A stretch of 60,797 nucleotides of DNA from Fictibacillus phosphorivorans. Its GTDB lineage: Bacteria; Bacillota; Bacilli; Bacillales; Fictibacillaceae. Positions 31,024 through 42,690 of the stretch are shown in pieces. How positions within the stretch are numbered: position 1 is the first letter of the stretch; every line of letters starts with the position of its first letter. The stretch is taken from positions 1 through 60,797 of the forward strand of contig NZ_LRFC01000003.1 in assembly GCF_001619875.1 (NCBI RefSeq). Direction: 5' to 3'. The notes beneath the pieces were generated by a model. It worked only from the letters and a program-made list of their open reading frames with translations. It was not told where the DNA came from and ran no database searches. Both the position numbers and the translations under genes were made by a program.

Positions 31024-34000
31024 TTAATCTTGAGAAACAAGTTCAGTTGGCAATTCAGCCTCTTCACTGTTCTCTTCTTCAACTACTGGTGAGTTGATTC
31101 CGATGTTTCTGTAACGGTTCATACCTGTTCCAGCTGGAATCAGCTTACCGATAATAACGTTTTCCTTAAGTCCGAGAAGCTCGTCACGCTTACCTTTGAT
31201 AGCAGCGTCCGTAAGAACTCGAGTTGTTTCCTGGAACGATGCAGCAGACAAGAACGATTCTGTTTCAAGAGATGCTTTTGTAATACCAAGAAGCACCGGA
31301 CGTCCTGTAGCAGGAGTTCCACCTTCAAGAAGCACACTACGGTTAACATCCGTAAAGTTATGAATGTCCATAAGAGCTCCAGGAAGTACTTGAGAATCAC
31401 CAGAGTCGATGATACGCACTTTACGAAGCATTTGGCGAACCATTACTTCAACGTGCTTATCTCCGATTTCTACCCCTTGCATACGGTAAACTTTCTGAAC
31501 CTCACGCAATAGGTATTCTTGTACGCCTTCAGCACCGCGTACTTTGATTAGTTCCTTAGGATCGATTGAACCTTCTGTCAATACTTGACCGGCAGTTACC
31601 TTATCTCCTTCAACCGCCTTAATACGGGCACCGAAAGGAATCGTGTATGATCTCGATTCAATTTCACCTTGGACAACAACTTCACGCTTATCTTTATTGT
31701 CGTTCACGCCAACAACCGTACCTTCAAGCTCTGAAATAACAGCTTGACCTTTCGGGTTACGCGCTTCAAACAATTCTTGGATACGCGGAAGACCTTGTGT
31801 GATATCGTCTCCTGCTACCCCACCTGTATGGAAGGTACGCATTGTAAGCTGTGTACCTGGCTCACCGATGGATTGAGCAGCGATAATTCCAACAGCTTCC
31901 CCAACTTCAACGTCAGAGCCTGTTGCAAGGTTGCGTCCGTAACATTTCTTACAAACACCATGACGAGTGTCACATGTAAATACAGAACGGATGGTTACTG
32001 CCTTCACGCCTACTTCTTCAATATGAGCGGCCATGTCTTCAGTAATCAGCTGATTAACGTCTGCAAGAATTTCTTTTGTTTCTGGGTGGTATACCTTTTT
32101 ATAAGCAGTACGACCGATTAAGCGCTCATGAAGCGGCTCGATCACTTCGTTGCCTTCTTTAATAGCAGCAACTTCTAAACCACGGTCTGTTCCACAATCA
32201 TCTTCACGTACGATTACGTCTTGAGCAACGTCAACCAAACGACGAGTAAGGTAACCAGAGTCAGCTGTTTTAAGGGCTGTATCGGCAAGACCTTTACGCG
32301 CTCCGTGAGTAGAAATAAAGTACTCGAGTACTGTTAGCCCTTCACGGAAACTTGATTTGATTGGAAGCTCGATGATTTTACCAGCCGGGTTGGCCATCAG
32401 ACCACGCATACCAGCTAGCTGCGTAAAGTTCGATGCGTTACCACGGGCACCGGAGTCACTCATCATGAAGATTGGGTTTCGCTTATCAAGTGTTCCCATC
32501 AATTTATTTTGGATTTCGTCTTTCGCCAAACTCCAAATATTAATTACACGCTCATAGCGCTCTTCTTCTGTGATCAAACCACGTCTGAATTGCTTTGTAA
32601 CGTTAACTACTTTTTCTTCCGCAACAGCAAGGATTTCTTGCTTTTCTGGTAATACCACGATATCGGATACACCGATCGTAATACCAGCGCGTGTAGAATA
32701 TTTAAATCCTAAGTCCTTCATGCGATCAAGCATTTTAGACGTTTCAGTAATCTTAAAGCGTTTAAATACTTCCGCGATAACCTTACCAAGGATTCCTTTC
32801 TTGAAAGGAACAATTTCTTCATGCTTCTGAATTTCTTCCTTGACATTAGCAGCCGGATCTAAGAAGTACTTTTCAGGTGTTTCCACTTGAAGGTTCGTCG
32901 TAGTCGGCTCGTTAATATACGGGAATGACGGAGGCAGGATTTCGTTGAATAACAACTTACCTACTGTAGTCATCAGAAGTTTAGATTGCTGTTCTTCCGT
33001 GAAAGTTTCTTTATTTAAGCTGGATACAGGCACCGCAATACGTGTATGCAAGTGTACATATCCATTTTCATAAGCGATGATCGCTTCATTGATATCTTTA
33101 AATACTGACCCTTCACCAATAGCTCCTGCACGCTCAAGTGTTAAGTAATAGTTACCTAATACCATATCCTGTGAAGGTGTTACTACCGGCTTACCATCTT
33201 TCGGGTTCAAGATATTTTGGGCAGCAAGCATTAAAATACGAGCCTCTGCTTGAGCTTCAGCTGATAAAGGTACGTGGACCGCCATTTGGTCACCATCGAA
33301 GTCAGCGTTATATGCTGTACATACGAGCGGGTGAAGACGGATAGCACGGCCTTCAACAAGCGTTGGTTCAAATGCTTGGATACCAAGTCTGTGAAGTGTA
33401 GGTGCACGGTTAAGAAGTACTGGGTGCTCGCGAATAACTTCTTCTAAAACATCCCAAACTTCAGGCTGAACGCGCTCTACTTTGCGTTTTGCACTCTTAA
33501 TGTTGTGTGCAAGACCTTTTGATACTAATTCTTTCATAACAAACGGTTTAAACAGTTCCAGTGCCATCTCTTTAGGCAGACCACATTGGTACATCTTTAA
33601 GTTCGGACCTACAACGATAACCGAACGACCAGAGTAGTCAACACGTTTACCTAGCAAGTTTTGACGGAAACGTCCTTGTTTCCCTTTCAGCATGTGTGAA
33701 AGTGATTTTAATGGACGATTTCCTGGCCCTGTAACCGGACGGCCACGACGGCCATTATCGATTAATGCATCGACTGCTTCTTGAAGCATACGTTTTTCAT
33801 TTTGAACGATAATGTTAGGAGCACCTAGGTCTAATAGACGCTTCAAACGGTTGTTACGGTTGATAACACGACGGTAAAGGTCGTTAAGATCAGAAGTGGC
33901 GAAACGGCCGCCATCAAGCTGAACCATCGGACGCAATTCCGGTGGGATAACCGGAAGTACTTCTAGAATCATCCAGTCGGCATGGTTGCCAGAGTGACGG

Positions 34001-34647
34001 AATGCTTCTAGTACTTCTAAACGCTTAATCGCACGAGTACGGCGTTGCCCTTGTGCTGTTTTAAGCTCTTCTTTCAGCATCTCTACTTCTTTTTCAGCAT
34101 CGATGTCTTCTAGAAGTCGTTTGATCGCTTCTGCACCCATTTGTGCAGTAAAGCCTTTGCCATACTTTTCACGGTATGTGCGGTATTCCTTTTCTGAAAG
34201 CAGCTGTTTCTTCTCAAGAGGAGTATCTCCTGTTTCAGTAACAACGTAAGAAGCAAAGTAGATGACTTCTTCTAAAGCTCTTGGAGACATATCCAAAACA
34301 AGACCCATACGGCTTGGGATACCTTTGAAGTACCAAATGTGTGATACAGGAGCAGCAAGCTCGATGTGACCCATACGGTCACGTCGAACTTTAGCTCTTG
34401 TTACTTCAACACCACAACGGTCACAAACCACGCCTTTATAACGGACGCGCTTATACTTTCCGCAATGACATTCCCAGTCTTTTGTCGGACCGAAAATTCT
34501 TTCACAGAACAAGCCGTCTTTTTCAGGCTTAAGTGTACGGTAGTTGATTGTTTCAGGTTTCTTTACTTCCCCTCTTGACCACGACCGGATTTTGTCCGGT
34601 GAAGCAAGACCAATTTTCATATATTCAAAATTATTTACGTCTATCAA
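31024..34647 (-). CDS. rpoC: RNA polymerase beta-prime subunit
   Basis: Beta-prime (1207 residues) holds the catalytic Mg site NADFDGDQM near residue 449. The N-terminal zinc site is formed by CHCG and CDRC near residues 60-78. A second zinc cluster has a Cys in DDCGTD and the group [11 protein letters not shown]. The bridge and trigger regions are intact ([27 protein letters not shown] spans the trigger-loop area). The start is TTG at 34647 with GGGAGGT seven bases upstream. It follows rpoB by 29 bp and forms one transcription unit with it. Confidence 0.98.
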   Translation of the reverse strand: MIDVNNFEYMKIGLASPDKIRSWSRGEVKKPETINYRTLKPEKDGLFCERIFGPTKDWECHCGKYKRVRYKGVVCDRCGVEVTRAKVRRDRMGHIELAAPVSHIWYFKGIPSRMGLVLDMSPRALEEVIYFASYVVTETGDTPLEKKQLLSEKEYRTYREKYGKGFTAQMGAEAIKRLLEDIDAEKEVEMLKEELKTAQGQRRTRAIKRLEVLEAFRHSGNHADWMILEVLPVIPPELRPMVQLDGGRFATSDLNDLYRRVINRNNRLKRLLDLGAPNIIVQNEKRMLQEAVDALIDNGRRGRPVTGPGNRPLKSLSHMLKGKQGRFRQNLLGKRVDYSGRSVIVVGPNLKMYQCGLPKEMALELFKPFVMKELVSKGLAHNIKSAKRKVERVQPEVWDVLEEVIREHPVLLNRAPTLHRLGIQAFEPTLVEGRAIRLHPLVCTAYNADFDGDQMAVHVPLSAEAQAEARILMLAAQNILNPKDGKPVVTPSQDMVLGNYYLTLERAGAIGEGSVFKDINEAIIAYENGYVHLHTRIAVPVSSLNKETFTEEQQSKLLMTTVGKLLFNEILPPSFPYINEPTTTNLQVETPEKYFLDPAANVKEEIQKHEEIVPFKKGILGKVIAEVFKRFKITETSKMLDRMKDLGFKYSTRAGITIGVSDIVVLPEKQEILAVAEEKVVNVTKQFRRGLITEEERYERVINIWSLAKDEIQNKLMGTLDKRNPIFMMSDSGARGNASNFTQLAGMRGLMANPAGKIIELPIKSSFREGLTVLEYFISTHGARKGLADTALKTADSGYLTRRLVDVAQDVIVREDDCGTDRGLEVAAIKEGNEVIEPLHERLIGRTAYKKVYHPETKEILADVNQLITEDMAAHIEEVGVKAVTIRSVFTCDTRHGVCKKCYGRNLATGSDVEVGEAVGIIAAQSIGEPGTQLTMRTFHTGGVAGDDITQGLPRIQELFEARNPKGQAVISELEGTVVGVNDNKDKREVVVQGEIESRSYTIPFGARIKAVEGDKVTAGQVLTEGSIDPKELIKVRGAEGVQEYLLREVQKVYRMQGVEIGDKHVEVMVRQMLRKVRIIDSGDSQVLPGALMDIHNFTDVNRSVLLEGGTPATGRPVLLGITKASLETESFLSAASFQETTRVLTDAAIKGKRDELLGLKENVIIGKLIPAGTGMNRYRNIGINSPVVEEENSEEAELPTELVSQD

Positions 34648-34676
34648 GGAGCGTACCTCCCTTTTGATATCCTGTT

Positions 34677-37600
34677 TTAGTCATTCGAAGTGTAAGACTC
34701 AAGATTTAGATTTAATTTCTCGCTTGCCTGATCGTCTTCATCATCAAGCTCTCTCATTTCAATTTCCTGGTCATCTCCAGAACAGATCTTAACGTCCATT
34801 CCAAGAGATTGAAGTTCTTTGATCAATACTTTAAATGATTCCGGAACACCTGGCTCAGGAACGTTTTCACCTTTAACGATGGCTTCATACGTTTTCACAC
34901 GGCCGACAACATCATCGGATTTAACCGTAAGAATTTCCTGAAGTGTGTATGCAGCGCCATATGCTTCAAGCGCCCATACTTCCATCTCACCGAAACGCTG
35001 ACCTCCAAATTGTGCTTTACCACCAAGAGGCTGCTGTGTAACAAGTGAGTATGGTCCAGTTGAACGAGCATGCAGCTTATCGTCAACCATGTGAGCCAGT
35101 TTGATCATATACATAACCCCAACTGATACACGGTTATCGAACGCAGCACCTGTACGTCCATCATAAAGTACTGTTTTACCATCGCGAGCCATTCCAGCTT
35201 CTTCGATCGTTGACCAAACATCTTCCTCACGCGCTCCATCGAATACCGGTGTAGCAACATGAATGCCTAGCTGACGAGCAGCCATTCCAAGGTGAAGCTC
35301 CAATACCTGACCAATATTCATACGGGAAGGTACCCCTAACGGGTTTAACATGATGTCAACTGGTGTTCCATCTGGAAGATATGGCATGTCTTCTTCAGGC
35401 ATAATCTTAGAGATTACACCTTTGTTTCCGTGACGGCCGGCCATTTTATCTCCTTCGTGAATCTTACGTTTTTGCACGATATATGCACGAACGAGCTGAT
35501 TCACACCTGGAGGAAGTTCATCGCCGTCTTCACGGTTAAATACTTTAACGTCAAGGATGATTCCGTCTCCACCGTGAGGTACACGCAATGAAGTATCACG
35601 CACTTCACGAGCTTTTTCTCCAAAGATCGCATGCAATAAGCGCTCTTCAGCAGTAAGTTCAGTTACACCCTTAGGCGTTACTTTACCAACTAGAATGTCA
35701 CCATCTTTAACTTCTGCACCAACACGGATGATTCCGCGTTCGTCCAGGTTGCGCAATGCATCTTCTCCGACGTTCGGAATATCACGAGTGATTTCTTCTG
35801 GTCCAAGCTTTGTATCACGCGCTTCTGACTCATATTCTTCAATATGAATAGAAGTATAAACATCATCTTTTACGAGGCGTTCGCTCATGATGACAGCATC
35901 CTCGTAGTTGTAACCTTCCCATGTCATGAAGGCAACAAGAACGTTACGACCTAAAGCAAGTTCACCTTTTTCCATTGAAGGACCATCCGCTAAGATTTCC
36001 CCTTTAGTTACTCGGTCACCCGTGCTTACGATCGGACGCTGGTTATAGCACGTTCCTTGGTTGGAACGAATAAACTTCAGCATGTTGTAAGTGTCAAGGT
36101 CGCCTCTGACTTCCTTGCCATCTACTTCTTTAATGCGGCGTACTTGAACTTGTTTCGCTGTAACACGTTCTACGATTCCTTCGTGCTTACAGATTACTGC
36201 AGCTCCAGAGTCTTTTGCAGATACGTGCTCCATTCCTGTACCAACGATCGGTGATTCAGGAACAAGCAAAGGTACAGCCTGACGTTGCATGTTCGCTCCC
36301 ATTAGGGCACGGTTGGAGTCATCATTTTCTAAGAACGGAATACAAGCTGTCGCAGCGGATACAACCTGTTTTGGCGATACATCCATATAGTCGATGCGTT
36401 CGCGTTTAACAACAGTGTTGTCACCACGGAAACGTGCGATTACGTCTTCGTTCATGAACTCTCCGTTTTCACCTAAAATGGAGTTCGCTTGTGCAACTAC
36501 GTATAAATCTTCTTCGTCAGCAGTCAAGTAATCGATACGGCTCGTTACACGACCTGTTTCAGGGTCAACCCGACGGTATGGTGTTTCGATAAATCCGTAT
36601 TGGTTCACTTTCGCATAGGAAGAAAGCGAGTTGATCAACCCGATGTTCGGACCCTCTGGCGTCTCAATCGGACACATACGGCCGTAGTGAGAGTAGTGAA
36701 CGTCACGAACTTCAAAGCCTGCACGTTCACGTGTAAGACCACCTGGCCCTAGTGCAGATAGACGACGCTTATGCGTCAACTCTGCTAACGGGTTCGTTTG
36801 ATCCATGAACTGTGAAAGCTGTGAGCTTCCGAAGAACTCTTTAATAGAAGCAATAACAGGACGGATATTGATAAGCGCCTGTGGTGTGATCGCATTTGTG
36901 TCTTGAATAGACATACGCTCACGAACAACACGCTCCATTCTGGAAAGTCCAATTCTGAATTGGTTTTGAAGAAGTTCACCAACAGAACGTAAACGACGGT
37001 TTCCAAGATGGTCAATATCATCTGTCGTTCCTACTTGATGCAATAGATTGAAGAAGTAGTTAATAGAAGCAATAATGTCTGAAACCGTAATGTTTTTAAT
37101 TTCTTTGTCAACAAGACCGTTTCCGATAACATTAATGATTCTTTCGCCTTCTTGATCGTCAGGCGCATAGATTTTAATAGATTGAAGAGCAATATCTTGA
37201 TCTTCTGCTACTCCTCCTGCAGGTGTTACGGTTTTGAAACCTACACCACTTTCAAGAGCAGGAATAATCTTATCTAGCGTTCTGCGGTCAAGCAGCGTAC
37301 CTTCTTCAGCAATCACTTCACCAGTTTCAGCATCAACAAGTGTTTCAGCTAGCTTCTGGTTGAATAGACGGTTCTTTATATGAAGCTTTTTATTGATTTT
37401 GTAACGTCCAACGTTAGCCAAGTCATAGCGTTTCGGGTCAAAGAACCTTGAATCTAATAAACTTTTGGCATTATCTACTGTTGGAGGCTCTCCCGGACGA
37501 AGACGTTCATAGATTTCCAGAAGGGCTTTTTCCGTTCCTTCTGTATTATCCTTATCCAGCGTGTTGCGAAGATACTCGTCTTCTCCAAGCAAATCAATGA

Positions 37601-38219
37601 TTTCTTGATCAGACCCAAACCCTAAAGCACGAAGCAATACGGTAATAGGGATTTTTCTTGTACGGTCGATACGCACATAAACTACGTCCTTAGCATCTGT
37701 TTCAAACTCTAGCCAAGCACCGCGGTTTGGAATGACAGTAGCGGTAAAACCTTTTTTACCGTTTTTGTCGATTTTCTCACTATAGTAAACACTTGGTGAA
37801 CGAACGAGCTGTGATACAATTACACGCTCTGCCCCGTTGATCACAAAGGTTCCCGTATCTGTCATTAACGGGAAATCTCCCATAAATACTTCCTGCTCTT
37901 TTACTTCGCCCGTCTCTTTATTGATCAGACGCACTTTCACACGAAGCGGAGCAGCGTAAGTAACATCGCGCTCTTTTGATTCATCTACAGGATACTTCGG
38001 CTCACCTAAGTTATAATCAATAAACTCTAAAACGAGGTTCCCTGTAAAATCTTCAATCGGCGAAATGTCTCGGAACATTTCACGTAACCCCTCATCAAGA
38101 AACCATTGATAGGAAGCGGTTTGAATTTCAATTAAGTTTGGTAATTCAAGCACTTCGCTAATTCTTGCATAACTTCTTCGTTGGCGGTGGCGTCCAAACT
38201 GAACTAGTTGACCTGTCAA
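34677..38219 (-). CDS. rpoB: RNA polymerase beta subunit
   Basis: Beta (1180 residues from the chosen start) forms the catalytic pincer with beta-prime. The rifampicin pocket reads [20 protein letters not shown] then [11 protein letters not shown] near residues 465-490, which is the drug-sensitive consensus with no resistance change visible. The flap and C-terminal clamp regions are present. The start is TTG at 38219 (product [18 protein letters not shown]), as in B. subtilis, preceded by GAGGGGTG; a GTG three codons earlier overlaps that ribosome site. Upstream is a 313-bp gap with a perfect palindromic terminator and AT-rich, promoter-like DNA. Confidence 0.98.
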   Translation of the reverse strand: MTGQLVQFGRHRQRRSYARISEVLELPNLIEIQTASYQWFLDEGLREMFRDISPIEDFTGNLVLEFIDYNLGEPKYPVDESKERDVTYAAPLRVKVRLINKETGEVKEQEVFMGDFPLMTDTGTFVINGAERVIVSQLVRSPSVYYSEKIDKNGKKGFTATVIPNRGAWLEFETDAKDVVYVRIDRTRKIPITVLLRALGFGSDQEIIDLLGEDEYLRNTLDKDNTEGTEKALLEIYERLRPGEPPTVDNAKSLLDSRFFDPKRYDLANVGRYKINKKLHIKNRLFNQKLAETLVDAETGEVIAEEGTLLDRRTLDKIIPALESGVGFKTVTPAGGVAEDQDIALQSIKIYAPDDQEGERIINVIGNGLVDKEIKNITVSDIIASINYFFNLLHQVGTTDDIDHLGNRRLRSVGELLQNQFRIGLSRMERVVRERMSIQDTNAITPQALINIRPVIASIKEFFGSSQLSQFMDQTNPLAELTHKRRLSALGPGGLTRERAGFEVRDVHYSHYGRMCPIETPEGPNIGLINSLSSYAKVNQYGFIETPYRRVDPETGRVTSRIDYLTADEEDLYVVAQANSILGENGEFMNEDVIARFRGDNTVVKRERIDYMDVSPKQVVSAATACIPFLENDDSNRALMGANMQRQAVPLLVPESPIVGTGMEHVSAKDSGAAVICKHEGIVERVTAKQVQVRRIKEVDGKEVRGDLDTYNMLKFIRSNQGTCYNQRPIVSTGDRVTKGEILADGPSMEKGELALGRNVLVAFMTWEGYNYEDAVIMSERLVKDDVYTSIHIEEYESEARDTKLGPEEITRDIPNVGEDALRNLDERGIIRVGAEVKDGDILVGKVTPKGVTELTAEERLLHAIFGEKAREVRDTSLRVPHGGDGIILDVKVFNREDGDELPPGVNQLVRAYIVQKRKIHEGDKMAGRHGNKGVISKIMPEEDMPYLPDGTPVDIMLNPLGVPSRMNIGQVLELHLGMAARQLGIHVATPVFDGAREEDVWSTIEEAGMARDGKTVLYDGRTGAAFDNRVSVGVMYMIKLAHMVDDKLHARSTGPYSLVTQQPLGGKAQFGGQRFGEMEVWALEAYGAAYTLQEILTVKSDDVVGRVKTYEAIVKGENVPEPGVPESFKVLIKELQSLGMDVKICSGDDQEIEMRELDDEDDQASEKLNLNLESYTSND

Positions 38220-38532
38220 CTGCTTCACCCCTCAAATCCAGCGTTTTTTTCGTGTTTCTTATTTCTATCTAACATTCTAGTAAGAACATTAGAAAACAAA
38301 AAGAAAAAGGGTTTCATATTTTTAAAACCGCAGTTTTCCTATTTTGATAAAAGCTATTATATAATTTTGTCCAACTTTTTCCCATTCTATACGTTTAAAC
38401 CAAATATTTAATACGTCTAAACATGAGTAAAAAACGTTGATATATCAACGTTTTTTCGCTTACCACGAAAAATAAGCAGGAAAATGCGAATCCATTGGCA
38501 TTTTATAATACTAACATACGGGATTTATCAAG
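38220..38532. other. intergenic region upstream of rpoB
   Basis: AT-rich spacer between the methyltransferase gene and rpoB. It holds the 28-bp palindromic terminator and, on the minus strand, a TATAAT in the stretch AAATTATATAATAGC that could be the rpoB -10; no good -35 is seen at 17 bases. No small gene, repeat array or palindromic element is visible here. Confidence 0.6.
38429..38456. terminator. 28-bp perfect palindrome, bidirectional terminator
   Basis: AAAAAACGTTGATA and its exact complement TATCAACGTTTTTT abut without a spacer. In either direction it forms a hairpin followed by a T-run. It lies about 80 bp after the methyltransferase gene and separates it from rpoB. Confidence 0.8.
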
Positions 38533-39135
38533 TCAAACTTTTATTGCGCGTAAAATATAGTAGCCTTTTTTCTTTGCAACAGTTTCAACTTCCCCGAATA
38601 ATTCTTGCATTTTATCCATTGCAGATGGTGCACCTTGTTTCTTTTGAATAACGACCCACAACTCGCCACCAACGCAAAGTTTATGGTACGCTTCTTCAAA
38701 AATTTGGTGTACAACTGATTTCCCTGCACGGATCGGCGGATTTGTAATAACGGCGGCGAACTCATTAGCTTTCACTTCAGCAAATAGATAACTTTTAAAA
38801 ATTTTTACGTTATCGATCTTGTTCTTCTCAGCATTGACCTTTGAAAGCTCAATCGCTCGTTCATTAATGTCCACCATTTGAATCGTGCGATCAGGTTCTG
38901 CTTTTGCAAGCGAAAGTCCGATCGGTCCGTAACCGCATCCCACATCTATATAATCACCAGGTACTTCTGGCGGAACAAAAGACTCTATTAAAACACGGCT
39001 GCCAAAATCTACTTCTTTCTTTGAAAAAACACCAGCATCCGTCGTGAAGCGAAACTTTTCACCATTTAATATAAAATCCCATGTTTCTCTTTTGCTTTCC
39101 GTACCAGGCGTTTCAGAGTAATAATGGTTCTTCAT
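38533..39135 (-). CDS. RsmC-like class I methyltransferase (YbxB family)
   Basis: A 200-residue SAM-dependent methyltransferase resembling the catalytic half of RsmC, which makes m2G1207 in 16S rRNA in E. coli. The SAM motif is YIDVGCGYGPIGLSLA near residue 60, and the base-methyltransferase motif NPPIRAGKSV is near 130. The E. coli protein has an extra N-terminal pseudo-domain that is missing here, as in Firmicute YbxB. It sits between rplL and rpoB. Its substrate is inferred from the family and context only. An element of the palindromic family lies upstream. Confidence 0.9.
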   Translation of the reverse strand: MKNHYYSETPGTESKRETWDFILNGEKFRFTTDAGVFSKKEVDFGSRVLIESFVPPEVPGDYIDVGCGYGPIGLSLAKAEPDRTIQMVDINERAIELSKVNAEKNKIDNVKIFKSYLFAEVKANEFAAVITNPPIRAGKSVVHQIFEEAYHKLCVGGELWVVIQKKQGAPSAMDKMQELFGEVETVAKKKGYYILRAIKV

Positions 39136-39230
39136 CGCTTTAAACTCTCCTTACCTTCTGATAAAGACAGTATTCCCGTTTCATATTTCTTTAACAGCCT
39201 ATCTGCAAAGATGCTTTTACAATGTCGCCT

Positions 39231-39368
39231 TTGAAAGTAGTTGATTTCCGTTTCAGGTGCTCGCTTTCCGCAGGGCAGCCGGTGAGCCACATTTGTACGT
39301 TTCACTCTTAAGTGTCTCACCTGCCCACCTGTCCCGCAGGAGTCTCCCACCTTACACTCCAATCAACT
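39231..39368. repeat. palindromic intergenic element, copy R1 (plus orientation)
   Basis: A 138-bp imperfect palindrome starting TTGAAAGTAGTTGATTTCCG and ending CACTCCAATCAACT. Its halves pair through GTTGATT/AATCAAC, AGGTGC/GCACCT-like and GGTGAG/CTCACC blocks. Three more copies occur at 48.1, 50.1 and 55.3 kb. No open frame is credible inside it. Confidence 0.85.
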
Positions 39369-39449
39369 GTTCAAGAAGAAAACAAAAAAAGATTAAAAGC
39401 AGAAAGGTTTAAGAATAATTCATTCTAAAAAGATAAAGTGAAACAAGCA

Positions 39450-39478
39450 AAAAGGTCCGCCATCGGGCGAACCTTTTC
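39450..39478 (-). terminator. terminator of rplJ-rplL
   Basis: Minus-strand AAAAGGTTCGCCCGATGGCG with its complementary arm CGGACCTTTTT forms a hairpin with a T-run, about 8 bp after the rplL stop. Confidence 0.85.
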
Positions 39479-39485
39479 TTTTGAA

Positions 39486-39851
39486 TTACTTAACTTCAAC
39501 AGAAGCTCCAACTTCTTCAAGCTTAGCTTTGATTTCTTCAGCTTCGTCTTTAGATACGCCTTCTTTAACTGGCTTTGGAGCACCGTCAACAAGTTCTTTC
39601 GCTTCTTTAAGGCCAAGACCTGTAAGTTCACGAACAACTTTGATAACTTTAATTTTTGAAGCTCCACCGCTTGCAAGAATTACGTCGAATTCAGTTTGTT
39701 CAGCAGCAGCGTCTCCACCAGCAGCTCCACCAGCTACAGCTACAGGAGCAGCAGCAGTTACACCAAACTCTTCTTCGATTGCTTTTACTAGGTCGTTAAG
39801 CTCTAAAACAGTCATTGTTTTTAAGCTTTCGATGATTTGCTCTTTAGACAT
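39486..39851 (-). CDS. rplL: 50S ribosomal protein L7/L12
   Basis: L7/L12 (121 residues) forms the mobile stalk dimers that recruit translation GTPases. The N-terminal dimerisation domain (about 1-35), an alanine-rich hinge ([14 protein letters not shown]) and the C-terminal domain with [20 protein letters not shown] are visible. GGAGG precedes the ATG. It is co-transcribed with rplJ, 50 bp upstream, and ends in a terminator. Confidence 0.98.
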   Translation of the reverse strand: MSKEQIIESLKTMTVLELNDLVKAIEEEFGVTAAAPVAVAGGAAGGDAAAEQTEFDVILASGGASKIKVIKVVRELTGLGLKEAKELVDGAPKPVKEGVSKDEAEEIKAKLEEVGASVEVK

Positions 39852-39901
39852 TATAATTTCCTCCTTATGGAATGTAAGTTATTATTGGTTGAAGAATGGG
39901 C

Positions 39902-40399
39902 TTACGCGCCTTGTTCTTCTTTTTGTTCTGCAACGGCTTTAGTAGCCAACGCAAAGTTGCGGATAGGTGCTTGAAGCACGCTGAGTACCATAGAAAGAAG
40001 ACCTTCTCTTGATGGAAGTTCAGCAAGAGCTTTCACTTCTTCTAGAGACGCGATACGTCCTTCGATTACACCAGCTTTGATTTCAAGCGCTTCGTGTTTC
40101 TTAGCGAAGTCGTTAAGAATCTTAGCAGGAGCTACAACATCTTCATTTGAGAATGCGATCGCTGTAGGACCAGTTAAGTGTTCTGATAAGTTAAGGTCAT
40201 TCTCTTCAGCAGCGCGGACTACCATTGAGTTTTTGTAAACTTTAAACTCGATGCCAGCATCACGTAATGACTTACGAAGTTCAGTAACCTCTGCAACAGT
40301 AAGACCACGGTAGTCAACAAGGATCGTTGATTGGCTATTTTTGATTTTTTCAGAAATAGTGGATACTAACTGCTTTTTTGTTTCTAAAATGCTGCTCAT
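39902..40399 (-). CDS. rplJ: 50S ribosomal protein L10
   Basis: L10 (165 residues) anchors L7/L12 dimers to the 50S stalk; with L12 it binds its own leader to repress rplJ-rplL. The N-terminal rRNA-binding domain includes [20 protein letters not shown], and the C-terminal helix that carries L12 ends [23 protein letters not shown] precedes the ATG. A dedicated promoter and L10 leader lie upstream. Confidence 0.98.
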   Translation of the reverse strand: MSSILETKKQLVSTISEKIKNSQSTILVDYRGLTVAEVTELRKSLRDAGIEFKVYKNSMVVRAAEENDLNLSEHLTGPTAIAFSNEDVVAPAKILNDFAKKHEALEIKAGVIEGRIASLEEVKALAELPSREGLLSMVLSVLQAPIRNFALATKAVAEQKEEQGA

Positions 40400-40439
40400 T
40401 ATTACACCTCCTGTAAAATGATTGCATCACCGCAGGTTT

Positions 40440-40600
40440 TGTCCAAAAACAAAGCCTCCATGTCGAGACATGGAGGCGTGAGTATCTAAAGTCATAAGTA
40501 AAGAACTAATGAGCTTATCGATGCTTCACCTCGGCAGGAAGATTTAAGCCAGTTGGCTCCTGCTGTCTACGGCATTCATCTGATGCGTTTGTGTTTAACA
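40440..40600 (-). ncRNA. L10 leader with attenuator
   Basis: The rplJ leader has the hallmark sequences of the Firmicute L10 leader in the minus-strand RNA: GGAGCCAACTGGCTTAAATC followed by TTCCTGCCGAGGTGAAGC, which form the kink-turn region. An intrinsic terminator follows: GCCTCCATGTCTCGACATGG with its complementary arm and TTTGTTTTT at 40448-40480. L10(L12)4 binding is known to favour such attenuation. Confidence 0.88.
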
Positions 40601-40606
40601 GTATAT

Positions 40607-40635
40607 AATATAACGGGTCTAAACCCGTTTGTCAA
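40607..40635 (-). promoter_or_regulatory. SigA promoter of rplJ-rplL with inverted repeat in the spacer
   Basis: Minus strand: perfect -35 TTGACA (40630-40635) abutting the rplA stop, 17-base spacer, -10 TATATT (40607-40612). AACGGGT and ACCCGTT (40612-40618 and 40623-40629) form a perfect inverted repeat that fills the spacer. Confidence 0.8.
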
Positions 40636-41337
40636 CTATCGTTTTACAGTGAAAGAAGATGGATTAACTTTGATCCCAGGTCCCATAGTAGAAGAAACTG
40701 CTACGTTCTTCATGTAAGTTCCCTTAGCTGCAGCAGGTTTTACCTTTAGCAACGTTTCGATAATCGTGTTTAAGTTTTCTTCAAGCTTGTTAGCTTCAAA
40801 AGATACTTTACCGATTGGAACGTGTACGTTACCAGTCTTGTCGACACGGTATTCTACTTTACCAGCTTTGATTTCGTTAATCGCTTTTTCAACTTCAAAT
40901 GTAACTGTTCCAGTTTTAGGGTTAGGCATTAAACCTTTAGGTCCTAGAACACGTCCAAGTTTACCAACTTCAGCCATCATGTCAGGAGTTGCAACGATTA
41001 CGTCGAACTCGAACCAGCCTTGTTGGATTTTGTTGATGTAGTCAGAATCTCCAACGTGATCTGCTCCAGCAGCTTCAGCTTCTTTTGCTTTTTCACCTTT
41101 AGCGAAAACTAATACACGTTGAGTTTTACCAGTTCCGTTTGGAAGCACTACAGCTCCACGAACTTGTTGGTCAGCTTTCTTTGTGTCTACACCTAGACGA
41201 ACTGCTACTTCTACAGACTCGTCAAACTTTGCAGGAGCAGCTTTTTTAACAAGCTCGATCGCCTCTGCAGCGTCATATGCTTTTGTGCGGTCTACTAATT
41301 TAGCCGCTTCTTGGTACTTCTTACCTTTGTTTGCCAT
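40636..41337 (-). CDS. rplA: 50S ribosomal protein L1
   Basis: L1 (233 residues) forms the mobile stalk that guides E-site tRNA out and can repress its own mRNA. I chose the ATG at 41337 ([18 protein letters not shown]), with AAGGAGGAC upstream; the open frame extends 26 residues further through the leader without a ribosome site. The signature [20 protein letters not shown] is conserved. A 160-bp gap to rplK includes possible leader structure around GGTTGCGAACCG. Confidence 0.97.
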   Translation of the reverse strand: MANKGKKYQEAAKLVDRTKAYDAAEAIELVKKAAPAKFDESVEVAVRLGVDTKKADQQVRGAVVLPNGTGKTQRVLVFAKGEKAKEAEAAGADHVGDSDYINKIQQGWFEFDVIVATPDMMAEVGKLGRVLGPKGLMPNPKTGTVTFEVEKAINEIKAGKVEYRVDKTGNVHVPIGKVSFEANKLEENLNTIIETLLKVKPAAAKGTYMKNVAVSSTMGPGIKVNPSSFTVKR

Positions 41338-41497
41338 TTGTTTTGTCCTCCTTATGTGGTTTAGCGGATATTCCTCCCACTTATTGCGCTTAACTTTAAA
41401 CGCAATCGAACGCATTGCATGAATAAAGGTTGCGAACCGTTTGAAGGGCAGGATCTCAATCCTTTTACTCGCAACCTAATATACATGACACACGGAA

Positions 41498-41923
41498 TTA
41501 GTCTTCGATAACAATTCCCATGCTGCGTGCTGTACCTTCAACCATACGCATTGCAGCTTCTACGCTAGCAGCGTTTAGGTCAGGCATTTTTGTTTCTGCA
41601 ATTTCGCGAACTTTATCACGCTTTACAGTCGCAACTTTTTTCTTGTTTGGCTCACCAGAACCTGACTCGATTCCCGCAGCTTTCTTTAGAAGAACAGCAG
41701 CCGGAGGAGTTTTAGTGATGAATGTAAATGAACGGTCTTCGAAAACCGTGATTTCTACCGGAATGATTAAACCAGCTTGATCAGCAGTACGAGCGTTGAA
41801 TTCTTTACAGAATCCCATGATGTTTACCCCAGCTTGTCCTAGTGCAGGTCCAACTGGCGGTGCCGGGTTTGCTTTACCAGCAGGGATTTGCAATTTCACC
41901 ATTTTAATAACCTTTTTAGCCAC
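41498..41923 (-). CDS. rplK: 50S ribosomal protein L11
   Basis: L11 (141 residues) binds the GTPase-associated centre and is needed for RelA-type stringent sensing. The proline-rich start [20 protein letters not shown] and the C-terminal [19 protein letters not shown] are canonical. The start is GTG at 41923 (product [11 protein letters not shown]) with AAGGAGG eight bases upstream; a frame three codons longer begins within that site. Confidence 0.97.
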   Translation of the reverse strand: MAKKVIKMVKLQIPAGKANPAPPVGPALGQAGVNIMGFCKEFNARTADQAGLIIPVEITVFEDRSFTFITKTPPAAVLLKKAAGIESGSGEPNKKKVATVKRDKVREIAETKMPDLNAASVEAAMRMVEGTARSMGIVIED

Positions 41924-42040
41924 GCGACACACCTCCTTAAGTCCGTGATGTGGTATTAGGGCCTAAACCCTCCCACTCAAAAATACGCTTCCCCTCCTTA
42001 AAAGAGAAGAAGCAGTTGATTAGTAATATCAAACATAAAA

Positions 42041-42067
42041 AATTCTATCACCTTTTCGAAGTGATTA
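42041..42067 (-). terminator. possible terminator after nusG
   Basis: Minus-strand ATCACTTCGAAAAGGTGAT folds with one mismatch and is followed by AGAATTTTTTA. It lies about 15 bp after the nusG stop and may partly separate nusG from rplK-rplA. Confidence 0.55.
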
Positions 42068-42081
42068 CAAGTCTTTTTCCA

Positions 42082-42615
42082 TTATAACTTGCTAACTTGG
42101 TTAAACTCGAGTTCAACAGGTGTCTCACGGCCAAACATGTTGACGTGAACTTTCAGCTTGCGTTTTGTTGCATCGATCTCTTCAATCGTACCTACGAAGT
42201 CAGCAAAAGGACCTTCTTTTACTTTTACAGATTCCTTAATTTCGAAATCAACTTCGACACGCGGCGCTTCAATACCCATACCTTTAAGAATATGATCTAC
42301 TTCCTCAGGCAAAAGTGCCGTTGGCTTTGAGCCCGCACCAGCAGAACCGACAAATCCAGTTACCCCAGGTGTATTACGCACAACGTACCATGAATCATCT
42401 GTCATGATCATTTCCGTTAATACATAACCAGGGAAAACTTTCTTCATACTTGTTTTTGTCTTGCCGTTCTTTGTTTCGGTCTCTTCTTCTACAGGTACAA
42501 GTACACGGAAAATTTTATCTGTCATCCCCATAGATTCCAAACGCTTTTCCAAGTTTGCTTTTACTTTGTTTTCATAACCTGAATAGGTATGAACTACGTA
42601 CCAATTTTTTTCCAT
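42082..42615 (-). CDS. nusG: transcription factor NusG
   Basis: NusG (177 residues) binds RNA polymerase and modulates pausing, termination and coupling. The NGN domain (about 1-115) begins [20 protein letters not shown], and the KOW domain (about 125-177) has [26 protein letters not shown] precedes the ATG. It follows secE by 75 bp, the usual arrangement. Confidence 0.98.
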   Translation of the reverse strand: MEKNWYVVHTYSGYENKVKANLEKRLESMGMTDKIFRVLVPVEEETETKNGKTKTSMKKVFPGYVLTEMIMTDDSWYVVRNTPGVTGFVGSAGAGSKPTALLPEEVDHILKGMGIEAPRVEVDFEIKESVKVKEGPFADFVGTIEEIDATKRKLKVHVNMFGRETPVELEFNQVSKL

Positions 42616-42690
42616 ACGATGGGACCCGTGTCCTTTCCCTCCTAAAATGGATATACTCTAGCATTCTATCCAAAAGAAGCTGTATCTAAT

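Noticed and set aside
34677-38219. Rifampicin-resistance change in rpoB
   Set aside because: The rifampicin pocket reads as the normal sensitive consensus, including the His and Ser positions usually altered.
39231-39368. Insertion sequence
   Set aside because: No transposase frame, no visible target-site duplication; length and self-complementarity fit a short palindromic element instead.
40636-41415. Longer L1 protein with a 26-residue N-terminal extension
   Set aside because: The extension covers the rplA leader and ribosome site; the family start [14 protein letters not shown] has a strong AAGGAGG.
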